Positions 1 to 6,032 of a DNA stretch of 7,127 bases are shown piece by piece; positions within the stretch are counted from its first letter, which is position 1; the number at the start of each line of letters is the position of its first letter. Below the pieces are notes generated by a model. It ran no database searches. It saw nothing but the letters and a program-made list of their open reading frames with translations, and had not been told where the DNA came from. The translations under genes and the position numbers were made by a program. This DNA is from an uncultured Acetatifactor sp. (GTDB lineage Bacteria; Bacillota; Clostridia; Lachnospirales; Lachnospiraceae): assembly GCA_910584435.1 (NCBI GenBank), contig CAJUAP010000055.1:19748-26874 (forward strand), given 5' to 3'.

Positions 1-53
1 ACCCGTGTTACCGCCGTGAAAGGGCGATGTCTTAACCGCTTGACCATGGAGCC
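1..53 (-). tRNA. trnE: tRNA-Glu (anticodon UUC), 3' end cut off by window edge
   Basis: On the minus strand the 5' end is at 53. Reading inward one finds a 7-nt acceptor half GGCTCCA, then TG, a D-arm with GTC/GAC stem and a GCGGTTAA-type loop, and an anticodon stem TCGCC/GGCGG closed by the 7-nt loop CTTTCAC. That loop gives anticodon UUC (positions 18-20 on the plus strand), hence glutamate. The variable segment and the first bases of the T-arm follow, then the window stops, so the T-loop, the 3' acceptor half and CCA are missing. The arms fit bacterial tRNA-Glu(UUC). It is transcribed away from the sugar locus. The truncation is positional and is not evidence of a pseudogene. Confidence 0.93.
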
Positions 54-186
54 GCAATCATCCGCCGACCGGCTGTTCTTTCCTCTGACATCATCGGCAA
101 TGTCCGCCTGCAGATAACATCCAAACCACTCCGGAACCATGCATTCCACATCTTGCGAGTACCATGTAAACAACAACCTGAAACTC

Positions 187-215
187 ATATTACCATAATT
201 ATGCCTGTTTTGCAA
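187..215 (-). promoter_or_regulatory. Candidate sigma-A promoter ahead of tRNA-Glu
   Basis: The minus strand reads TTGCAA (210-215), a 17-nt spacer, then TAATAT (187-192) preceded by TGG, an extended -10 pattern. Each hexamer matches consensus at 4 of 6 positions. A start near 180 would give a leader of about 127 nt before the tRNA, which is long for a tRNA. It lies in the lacI-tRNA gap (54-263), which shows no lacI terminator and no other convincing element. Confidence 0.35.
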
Positions 216-263
216 GAGGAAATTTTAACTTTTTATCTCTTTTTGTCTCGCAATGGCAACAGT

Positions 264-1331
264 TCAGACAGCCCCTGTGGACTCTCTGTAAACCGGACTT
301 GCCTGTACGTGGATGGTACGGTAGTTCAGAGCCGGCTCTTTGATTCTTGACATCAGCAAATATGCCGCGGATTCTCCCATTACATCACTACAAATATGAA
401 CCGTGGTAAGAGATGGTGTTATGATCTTTGATTCTATGGTATCATCAAAACCGCAGAGCCGTACATCCCGCGGAACTGAAATTCCCAGCTTCTTAAATAC
501 GCACAAAGTGTCAAACGCTACATAATCGTTTGCACAAATCATTACTTCCGGTAATACTTTCAGTTGTGAGAGACGCCCCATCAGATACTCCTGGTATGCC
601 GTTCCATCCGGCTTTCTCACACCCTCCAGATTTCCGGTAATGCAATACTCTTCCCTGCAGGGCAGATTCATCAGATATAACGCATTTCGGTATCCCATAT
701 AGCGTTCAAAAAATGACTGGCAGTGCATGTATTCTCCGATAAAGCCAATCTGCTTCCTTCCTCTCCCCGCCATCTCTCTGATGAAAGCATACACAGCCGA
801 CTGATTGTCCGGATAAATATAATCCGCCTTCAAGGGTTCCGCCATGCCCGTCACCGGCGCATCCACAAAAAGGATTGGTATATTCAGGCTGCAGAGCATG
901 GCGCAATATTCATTGTCGAGCATTTCAATGCAGATAATGCCGGATACCTTTTCCCTGTCAAAGGATGAGGGCAGCCGCAGATTTTCCTCATCCTCTTCCC
1001 TGACCCGATGCATGATAAAACCATAACCCCACCGGGAAAATTCGCCCTGAAACCGATCCAGCATAATGGATATGTAGTTTGAATTTCCTGCAAATCCCGT
1101 AGTAAGCAATGCAATCTGTCCCGACTGTCCGGCGGGAAGCAGTTCAGCCCCCGTCCGTCTGTCAGTGTCCGCACCGGGAAATTGCTTATACCCCATCTCC
1201 ACTGCTTTCTTCAAAACTTTTTCTCTTGTGCTGTCAGCCAAAATCCCCGTATTATTGATTGCTTTGGAAACCGTATTTCTGGAAACGCCCAACGCATCTG
1301 CAATATCCTGTATCGTAACTCTTCCAGCCAT
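264..1331 (-). CDS. LacI-family transcriptional regulator of the fructoside locus
   Basis: A 355-residue DNA-binding repressor (family role). Residues 5-25 are a textbook LacI helix-turn-helix (VTIQDIADALGVSRNTVSKA), followed by the EKVLKKAVEMGYKQF helix. From about residue 72 to the end is a periplasmic-binding-protein-like effector domain (starting GQIALLTTGF) that ends with the family signature CGFDD...ITPSLTTV...MGESAAYLL. I chose the ATG at 1331 because GAGG lies 5 nt upstream and the HTH begins at the usual distance; the frame runs open to 1394 but that ATG has no ribosome site. The linker (about 51-70) is longer than in E. coli LacI and lacks its usual A-x-x-L hinge, a pattern I associate with Clostridia homologues. 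It is downstream of the fructokinase with its own promoter, so it probably controls the sugar genes and itself. The effector is unknown; sucrose, fructose or a phosphorylated fructose are guesses. Confidence 0.95.
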   Translation of the reverse strand: MAGRVTIQDIADALGVSRNTVSKAINNTGILADSTREKVLKKAVEMGYKQFPGADTDRRTGAELLPAGQSGQIALLTTGFAGNSNYISIMLDRFQGEFSRWGYGFIMHRVREEDEENLRLPSSFDREKVSGIICIEMLDNEYCAMLCSLNIPILFVDAPVTGMAEPLKADYIYPDNQSAVYAFIREMAGRGRKQIGFIGEYMHCQSFFERYMGYRNALYLMNLPCREEYCITGNLEGVRKPDGTAYQEYLMGRLSQLKVLPEVMICANDYVAFDTLCVFKKLGISVPRDVRLCGFDDTIESKIITPSLTTVHICSDVMGESAAYLLMSRIKEPALNYRTIHVQASPVYRESTGAV

Positions 1332-1431
1332 AATATCCTCTTTTCTAAAAGGACAGTGCCTCAAATACCCCTGCCTCTGCCGGACGATTTCCATCGAAAA
1401 GCCGTATTGGGGTCATCCATCACTGCATAAA

Positions 1432-1441
1432 TTTCATGAAA
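1432..1441. promoter_or_regulatory. Palindrome just downstream of the lacI promoter, candidate operator
   Basis: TTTCATGAAA is a perfect 10-nt palindrome centred about 19 nt downstream of the predicted lacI start. It shares the core TTnCATGnAA with the longer palindrome at 1521-1536, which supports both being sites of one dimeric repressor. Position fits roadblock repression. A 10-nt palindrome can arise by chance, so this is inference. Confidence 0.4.
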
Positions 1442-1461
1442 CGAGTTTTCTTTCCAGCACA

Positions 1462-1490
1462 AACCTACCACTTTTTTTTCTATATGTCAA
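1462..1490 (-). promoter_or_regulatory. Promoter of the lacI-family regulator
   Basis: The minus strand has a perfect -35 TTGACA (1485-1490), a 17-nt A-rich spacer, and -10 TAGGTT (1462-1467; 3 of 6 to TATAAT, including the conserved first two T-A and last T). The predicted start is near 1455, giving a leader of about 125 nt to the ATG at 1331. It shows that the regulator can be expressed separately from the upstream fructokinase. Confidence 0.65.
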
Positions 1491-1520
1491 TATTTACTTT
1501 TACATTTTCATACTTATTTT

Positions 1521-1536
1521 ATGTTACATGCAACAT
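1521..1536. promoter_or_regulatory. 16-nt imperfect palindrome upstream of the lacI promoter, candidate operator
   Basis: ATGTTACATGCAACAT pairs with itself at 7 of 8 positions, the size and symmetry expected of a LacI-family operator, although the centre is A|T rather than the common C|G. It lies about 73 nt upstream of the predicted lacI start, and its centre is 92 nt from that of 1432-1441, near nine helical turns, which would suit a DNA loop. Autoregulation is inferred. Confidence 0.45.
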
Positions 1537-1585
1537 TTCAGACAGACCTGCTGCGAAGTCAAAATTGTGCCAAAACGCATTCTTT

Positions 1586-1612
1586 TCCCGCCACAAGACA
1601 GAAGCGGCAGGA
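1586..1612 (-). terminator. Stem-loop after the fructokinase stop, possible 3' end of the operon
   Basis: In the minus-strand RNA, 9 nt (1612 to 1604) pair with 9 nt (1594 to 1586) around a 9-nt loop, using two G-U wobbles. It begins 14 nt past the scrK stop. No U-tract follows directly (AAAAG instead), so it may be an mRNA-end stabiliser or a Rho-type end rather than an intrinsic terminator. Confidence 0.35.
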
Positions 1613-1625
1613 GCTGTCTGAACTG

Positions 1626-2588
1626 TTACCTATTTTTCACAAAGTTTTCCACTTCATCCATCTCAGGCATGACACGCAGGGCGCCTTTTCTGGTAGTGAC
1701 AATGGATGCCGCCGCATTTGCGAAAGCCAACATCCCGGCCAGTTTATCCCTGTCTAAATTTTCTAAACCATACTCCAGAACATAGTGCAGACAGCAGGCG
1801 CCAAAGGTATCTCCCGCACCTGTCGTCTCTATGGTCGCCTCCTGCAGAAAAGGCGCCGCTTCCACCCACAGATCCCTGTAATATGCCCTGCTCCCATCCC
1901 TTCCCATGGAAAGCAGTATCAAAGGAATATGATACTGCTCCTGTAACTTCCTGACACCTGCATCGAAATCCTCTTCCCCTGTAAACCATTGGATTTCGTT
2001 GTCGGAAATCTTCAGAATATGACACTGCGAAAAACCATATGCCGCCTGTTCTTTTGCATCAGCAAGAGATTTCCACAGCGGCGGCCGGAGATTCGGATCA
2101 AAGGAAATGAGCGCACCGCTTTCCTTTGCCGCCTCCACTGCCCTCCTGGTCGCTCTCCTCACTTCCTCGTGGGTCATGGAAAGAGTGCCGAAATGAAACA
2201 TTCTCGTGTCTCTGATAATGCCTTCCTGCAGTTCTTCCTCTTTCAGCATCATATCCGCGCCCGGATTCCGGTAAAAAGAAAAATCCCTGTCGCCATCCGG
2301 CAGCGATTCCACAAACGCAAGTGTAGTACGGATTTCCTCATCCATGACCAGATTGGATGTGTCAATCCCCACCTCATCCAACACCGCCTTCAGGCGTTTC
2401 CCAAAGATATCCTTCCCCACTTTTCCGATAAAAGCAGTTTTCCTGCCCGCCTTATTCAGCATGGCAAGCACATTACAGGGAGCGCCGCCCGGATTCGCCT
2501 CATATACAGGATTCCCCTGTCCGCTCACTCCGTTTTCCGTAAAATCAATCAGCAGTTCTCCCAAAGCTGCCACATCAAATTTCTTCAT
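1626..2588 (-). CDS. scrK: Fructokinase, PfkB/ribokinase family
   Basis: A 320-residue cytosolic sugar kinase, normal length for the family. It is expected to phosphorylate fructose to fructose 6-phosphate with ATP. Visible motifs are the N-terminal beta strand with GELLIDF (10-16), the first PfkB signature GGAPCNVLAMLNKAG (34-48), FDPNLRPPLW mid-protein, and the second signature TTGAGDTFGA with the presumed catalytic base Asp260 and its GAGD anion hole. The ATG at 2588 is preferred to the frame opening at 2654 because GGAGAGG stands 8 nt upstream and the protein then starts MKKFDVAALGE, as in other fructokinases. It follows the GH32 gene after a 124-nt gap containing a strong hairpin, so it is probably the last structural gene of the operon. 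Fructose specificity comes from the motif set plus the GH32 neighbour; another ketose is less likely. Confidence 0.93.
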   Translation of the reverse strand: MKKFDVAALGELLIDFTENGVSGQGNPVYEANPGGAPCNVLAMLNKAGRKTAFIGKVGKDIFGKRLKAVLDEVGIDTSNLVMDEEIRTTLAFVESLPDGDRDFSFYRNPGADMMLKEEELQEGIIRDTRMFHFGTLSMTHEEVRRATRRAVEAAKESGALISFDPNLRPPLWKSLADAKEQAAYGFSQCHILKISDNEIQWFTGEEDFDAGVRKLQEQYHIPLILLSMGRDGSRAYYRDLWVEAAPFLQEATIETTGAGDTFGACCLHYVLEYGLENLDRDKLAGMLAFANAAASIVTTRKGALRVMPEMDEVENFVKNR

Positions 2589-2653
2589 ACTGCAATCCTC
2601 TCCTTTTTCTTTTTCATCCGCTGCTTTAGAATTTCCTTCATACTGCATATGCA

Positions 2654-2681
2654 AACAGGCTGCCGTTTTCCGCAGCCTGTT
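2654..2681 (-). terminator. 10-bp perfect hairpin in the scrB-scrK gap, attenuator or partial terminator
   Basis: AACAGGCTGC (2654-2663) and GCAGCCTGTT (2672-2681) are perfect inverted repeats around an 8-nt loop. In the minus-strand transcript only a short UUUGC follows, so termination would be weak and partial read-through to scrK is likely. The loop and inner stem can also pair with an upstream segment (2687-2699), giving an alternative fold. A lesser role as a processing or stability element between two cistrons is equally possible. Confidence 0.5.
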
Positions 2682-2712
2682 CTCTATGCGGAAAAAACGT
2701 ATTTCTCCGCGC

Positions 2713-4200
2713 TTACATCAGATCGTATTTTACCACATCCATATTCATGGTTCCGTCCGCAACAAAAGAAATCCCCTCCGCCGCCTGATCCGTGTACAGG
2801 ATGGCGGTCATGACCTGTTCTCCGTCATTGACAAAAGCCTCCACACTGAATCTGTCCAGAATAATTCTCAGCTTCAGCGCCCCGTCATCATGGTTCACCT
2901 TACTGCGCCTCTGATGGATAATCGCCCGTCTGGAACCGGAAAACTTTCTGTCAACCTTCAGCACAGATTCCCCCGGACGAAAACTGAAAGAAGTGTAACA
3001 TAACTCGCCCTGGGCAAACCGCACTGCAAATTTCCGGTAAATGTCACATCCCTCCGCCGGACGGATCTTAAGCTCCATGTCAATTCTCCGCCCCTGAATG
3101 CCCTCCAGCCGGACGGTTCCGGTGACAGTTACATTTTCATAAGCTACCCGGCCGCACCTCAGCTCATCCAGTTCTCTAATCGGGGTCTGGAAAAGCCTTC
3201 CATTCTTAATATGAAGCTCCCGGGGCAGACTCATCTGGCCAAACCAGGCCTCATCGTTTCCTCTCCTGTGATTACAGGTATCCCAATTCTGCATCCACCC
3301 GATCATCACCCTGCGCCCGTCCGGTGTAAGAATGGTCTGCGGCGCATAGAAATCAATTCCATAATCTATGGCCTGATCCGCTTCTTCGGTAAATTCTTCC
3401 GTTTCTCTGTCATATCTGCCAATCAGGCATAGCGTCCCATTGCCATTATGATACTCAAAACCTGACGGAAGCATATCCTGCGGGCTGGTAAGCAAGACCC
3501 ATTTCCCATCCAGCTCGAAGAAATCCGGACATTCCCACATTTTGCCGAAGCGATTGTGATTTGCCGCCAATACTTTCTTATAATGCCAGCCAAAACCATC
3601 CCGGCTGGCAAACAGCAGAATCTGCCCGCTTCCGTCCCCGGGTCTGCTGCCGACCACGCATCGGTATGAGCCATCCTCTTCCTGCCACATTTTAGGATCC
3701 CGGAAATCATATCTGCTGCAGCCCTCCGGCAGATCCTTTTCGTCCAGAACAGGATTCTGTTCATATTTTACATAATCTATCCCGTCCCCCACCGCAAGAC
3801 ACTGTGTCTGTACTTCAATATGGCCGCCGTTCGGCTGACGTTCCCGAACCACGCCTGTATACATCAGCAGATGCCTTCCGTCCGGCAGTGTAACCGCACT
3901 GCCGGAGAAGCATCCATCCCTGTCATAGAATTCATCCGGTGCAAGCGCCGCCGGCAGATACTCCCAATGCAGCAGGTCTGTACTCACCGCGTGCCCCCAG
4001 TGCATGGGCCCCCAGTAAGACTTGTATGGATGGTATTGATAGAACAAATGATATTTTCCCTGGTAAAATGAGAAGCCGTTGGGATCATTCATCCATCCTG
4101 TGCGGACAGACAAATGAAACGCCGGACGTTCTTCCTTAGAAATCATCTTTTCCGAAGCCTCTTCATATTTGCGGGCTTCTCTCAATGTTTGACTTATCAT
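2713..4200 (-). CDS. scrB: GH32 beta-fructofuranosidase / sucrose(-6-phosphate) hydrolase
   Basis: A 495-residue glycoside hydrolase of family 32 that cleaves terminal beta-fructosyl bonds, giving fructose plus glucose from sucrose. The three catalytic signatures are present: WMNDPNG at 36-42 with nucleophile Asp39, RDP at 167-169 (transition-state stabiliser), and WECPD with acid/base Glu223. FSGS (98-101) also fits. The five-bladed propeller runs to about 340 and the C-terminal beta-sandwich carries the usual SVEAFVNDGEQVMT stretch. There is no signal peptide, so it acts in the cytosol on imported sugar. I chose ATG 4200, which has AGGTG 6 nt upstream; the frame extends to a GTG at 4209 that falls inside this ribosome site. 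The gene lies downstream of an ABC binding protein and upstream of fructokinase. With ABC import the substrate is probably free sucrose or short fructo-oligosaccharide, but the phosphorylated form cannot be excluded. Confidence 0.95.
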   Translation of the reverse strand: MISQTLREARKYEEASEKMISKEERPAFHLSVRTGWMNDPNGFSFYQGKYHLFYQYHPYKSYWGPMHWGHAVSTDLLHWEYLPAALAPDEFYDRDGCFSGSAVTLPDGRHLLMYTGVVRERQPNGGHIEVQTQCLAVGDGIDYVKYEQNPVLDEKDLPEGCSRYDFRDPKMWQEEDGSYRCVVGSRPGDGSGQILLFASRDGFGWHYKKVLAANHNRFGKMWECPDFFELDGKWVLLTSPQDMLPSGFEYHNGNGTLCLIGRYDRETEEFTEEADQAIDYGIDFYAPQTILTPDGRRVMIGWMQNWDTCNHRRGNDEAWFGQMSLPRELHIKNGRLFQTPIRELDELRCGRVAYENVTVTGTVRLEGIQGRRIDMELKIRPAEGCDIYRKFAVRFAQGELCYTSFSFRPGESVLKVDRKFSGSRRAIIHQRRSKVNHDDGALKLRIILDRFSVEAFVNDGEQVMTAILYTDQAAEGISFVADGTMNMDVVKYDLM

Positions 4201-4223
4201 AACAATCACCTGCCAGTTTTTCC

Positions 4224-4237
4224 GTAACTTCTGTTAC
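4224..4237. promoter_or_regulatory. Inverted repeat GTAAC-N4-GTTAC ahead of scrB
   Basis: Perfect 5-nt arms separated by TTCT lie in the 88-nt gap between the binding protein and scrB, about 12 nt past the start predicted from the candidate promoter at 4250-4278. It could be a small operator or a weak stem in the leader. Its arms resemble, but do not match, the 1521-1536 palindrome. Confidence 0.25.
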
Positions 4238-4249
4238 CTGCTCTATACC

Positions 4250-4278
4250 ATTGTATCATTCTGCAGAATATATATCCA
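4250..4278 (-). promoter_or_regulatory. Candidate internal promoter for scrB-scrK
   Basis: On the minus strand -35 TGGATA (4273-4278, 4 of 6), a 17-nt spacer and -10 TACAAT (4250-4255, 5 of 6). It sits directly after the binding-protein stop and within the duplicated tail, about 45 nt before the scrB start. It would allow scrB and scrK to be expressed without the transporter. AT-rich gaps often give such matches by chance. Confidence 0.35.
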
Positions 4279-4314
4279 GATCATTGTGTTATTCTGCAAA
4301 ATATGCATCCAGAT
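4258..4314 (-). repeat. 33-nt-period tandem duplication across the binding-protein stop codon
   Basis: Two 24-nt copies (4258-4281 and 4291-4314) match at 21 of 24 positions. The upstream copy encodes the LDAYFAE end of the lipoprotein. The other begins 33 nt later, exactly 11 codons, in the same frame after the TAA, reading LDIYSAE then TGA. It looks like an old in-frame duplication whose second half is now untranslated unless the TAA is read through. Confidence 0.7.
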
Positions 4315-5959
4315 ATTTCTGGAACAATGCCAGATACTCCTGCAGACCATAACTCTCCAGAGATTTCAAATACTCGTCCCATTCTTCGTCCACACCGCCG
4401 TCTCTGATCCATGCGGACTTTTTTGTTCTCACAAGCTTCTCAATATCCGCCTGTAAATTTGACAGCTGCTTTACATCTTCCTGACTCATAAATACATTGG
4501 GATATACATAATTTCTGGTCATATATGGTGTATAAAATTCTTCAATCCAGTCAAGACGATACTGTGCATCATCCGGACATGTCACATATACGCCATAATA
4601 TTCATCCAGAATCGCAAGAGGGCCGCCGACAGCTTCCGCTTCTCTTACTTCCACAGGAGAAGCATCTCCTAAAGGCGCATGCTGCAGCATGTCTTCGCCA
4701 TCGGCATTCTTCCCGAGCACAAAAATGTCAAACTCATCATCCTCACCATAAGTTCCCCAGTTATTCTGCGGCGACTGGAACGGATCATACATCTGGTCGA
4801 GCCATGCGCAGACCAATGCCGGCTGTTTTGCCACTGCGGTAACGACACAGCGTCCCCGGTCATAACCGCTGGTAAAGGAACCATTCTGGGGCGTAAGAAT
4901 CCTCTGTCCGTTTACCTCCAGCGGGGGCAGCGGAATGAAATCCTCCAGGTTGTCAATATTGGCCGGATCCCAGCTGAAGAATACTCCATAACGATGCGCT
5001 TTTCCTTTTGCCACATATTGGGACCATTCATGGGTATAGCATTCCGGATCAATCAGGCCCTGTTCTGCCAGAGAATGCAGCCATTTTATGCCCTCTTTGA
5101 ATCCTTCCTGGGCGGCAGCAAAGATAACCTTCTTGTCATCTGTCACAGCGATATGTCTTCCCTTGTCGGCATCACCATATCCTTCGCCGAAACCGTTAAT
5201 GAGAATACTCGGATCCTGGCCGCCATCATTTACGATACAGGACATCGGGATAATATCCCCCTCAATTCCAAAATCCTGCTTCAGCTTCTCCGCATTGTCG
5301 CGGAATGCAATCAGCACTGCTTCAAACTCTTCCACAGTCTCCGGAACTTCCAGCTTCAAATCGTCCAGCCATTTCTTATTGATAAAGCTCATATTATCAA
5401 CTGTTTGAATGGCTGTCTTATTAGAACCCAGCTGTTCAATCCATGGAAGCGAATAGATATGCCCGTCTGCAGCGGTGCTCATTTTCCTGTATTCCGGATA
5501 CTTGTCAAATACGCCCTTCAGATTCGGCATATAAGCATCTATATATTCCTCCAGAGGAATAATCACCTGCTGCTGCGCAAACCGGAGCAAATCATTCTCA
5601 CCAAATCCCGCCGTAAAAATGAAATCCGTCAGAGATTTCGGATCTGCCATGATTGTCTGGATTTTCTCCCCCCATTGATTGCCTGGAATGGCATTCCACT
5701 CAATATGCACATTGGTTTTCTCTTCCAGGCGCTTAAAAATGGTTCGATTATTAGGAGAAGGCTCTGTGTTGGCCGGATAACTGATCATACCTGTCAGGGT
5801 CGTGCCCTCAGGCTGAGGAAACTGCAGTTCGGAAGCATCCATGGGTTTAAATGTTCCATCGTTCAACTCGATTTCCGAACCGCCGCATGCCGCCAGAGAG
5901 AATGCCATTCCCGCTGCCAGGACAGCAGCCGTTACACGTTTCATATACTTTCTTATCAT
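4289..5959 (-). CDS. Sugar ABC transporter substrate-binding lipoprotein (LplA/LipO/YtcQ type)
   Basis: A 556-residue extracytoplasmic solute-binding protein that captures the sugar and delivers it to the permeases. A signal peptide with a basic start (MIRKYMKR), a hydrophobic core and the lipobox LAAC puts the lipidated cysteine at residue 25. The mature part begins with a short linker and then TLTGMISYPANTEPSPNNRTIFKRLEEKTNVHIEW, typical of the large, roughly 550-residue CUT1-associated lipoproteins of Firmicutes that work with LplB/LplC-like permeases. It is longer than the usual 400-450-residue sugar-binding proteins. ATG 5959 is supported by GGAGG 6 nt upstream; an internal ATG (5944) has no such site. 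The gene follows the permease by 73 nt, with two stem-loops in the gap. The ligand cannot be read from sequence; the downstream GH32 and fructokinase point to sucrose or short fructans. Confidence 0.93.
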   Translation of the reverse strand: MIRKYMKRVTAAVLAAGMAFSLAACGGSEIELNDGTFKPMDASELQFPQPEGTTLTGMISYPANTEPSPNNRTIFKRLEEKTNVHIEWNAIPGNQWGEKIQTIMADPKSLTDFIFTAGFGENDLLRFAQQQVIIPLEEYIDAYMPNLKGVFDKYPEYRKMSTAADGHIYSLPWIEQLGSNKTAIQTVDNMSFINKKWLDDLKLEVPETVEEFEAVLIAFRDNAEKLKQDFGIEGDIIPMSCIVNDGGQDPSILINGFGEGYGDADKGRHIAVTDDKKVIFAAAQEGFKEGIKWLHSLAEQGLIDPECYTHEWSQYVAKGKAHRYGVFFSWDPANIDNLEDFIPLPPLEVNGQRILTPQNGSFTSGYDRGRCVVTAVAKQPALVCAWLDQMYDPFQSPQNNWGTYGEDDEFDIFVLGKNADGEDMLQHAPLGDASPVEVREAEAVGGPLAILDEYYGVYVTCPDDAQYRLDWIEEFYTPYMTRNYVYPNVFMSQEDVKQLSNLQADIEKLVRTKKSAWIRDGGVDEEWDEYLKSLESYGLQEYLALFQKYLDAYFAE

Positions 5960-5973
5960 TTTATACCTCCCTT

Positions 5974-5987
5974 CCCGCTTCTGCGGG
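5974..5987 (-). promoter_or_regulatory. Small GC hairpin next to the ribosome site of the binding protein
   Basis: CCCGC-AGAA-GCGGG on the minus strand forms a 5-bp stem with a purine-rich 4-nt loop, three nucleotides before GGAGG of the lipoprotein gene. It could keep the site exposed or act as a 5' stabiliser after mRNA processing. No U-tract follows, so it is not a terminator for this strand. Confidence 0.4.
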
Positions 5988-6009
5988 TATTTTATTCAAA
6001 CATCTGCCG

Positions 6010-6028
6010 AATTCCTGTATCAGGAATT
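6010..6028 (-). promoter_or_regulatory. 8-bp perfect stem-loop just after the permease stop
   Basis: AATTCCTG (6010-6017) and CAGGAATT (6021-6028) pair perfectly around a 3-nt loop, starting 4 nt after the permease stop codon. No U-run follows. Together with the hairpin at 5974-5987 it is best read as an intercistronic processing or stability element, of the kind used to give more binding protein than permease from one transcript. Confidence 0.5.
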
Positions 6029-6032
6029 GTCT

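Noticed and set aside
1..188. Minus-strand frame open from ATG 188 through the window edge (about 62 codons, start MSFRLLFTWYS)
   Set aside because: No ribosome site, the ATG overlaps the candidate -10, and the frame runs straight through the tRNA-Glu, a common source of false small proteins.
1332..1394. Extended lacI start adding 21 residues
   Set aside because: No ribosome site before ATG 1394, and the HTH would be displaced from its usual N-terminal position; ATG 1331 has GAGG at good spacing.
1430..1446. CcpA cre site around TGAAACGAG
   Set aside because: Spacing does not match the cre consensus (one base missing between TGAAA and CG, and the right half is wrong).
1989..2813. Plus-strand 274-residue frame opposite scrK
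   Set aside because: It lies antisense to a clear fructokinase and the scrB-scrK gap, has no recognisable domain, and is a frame shadow rich in Arg, His, Ser and Pro.
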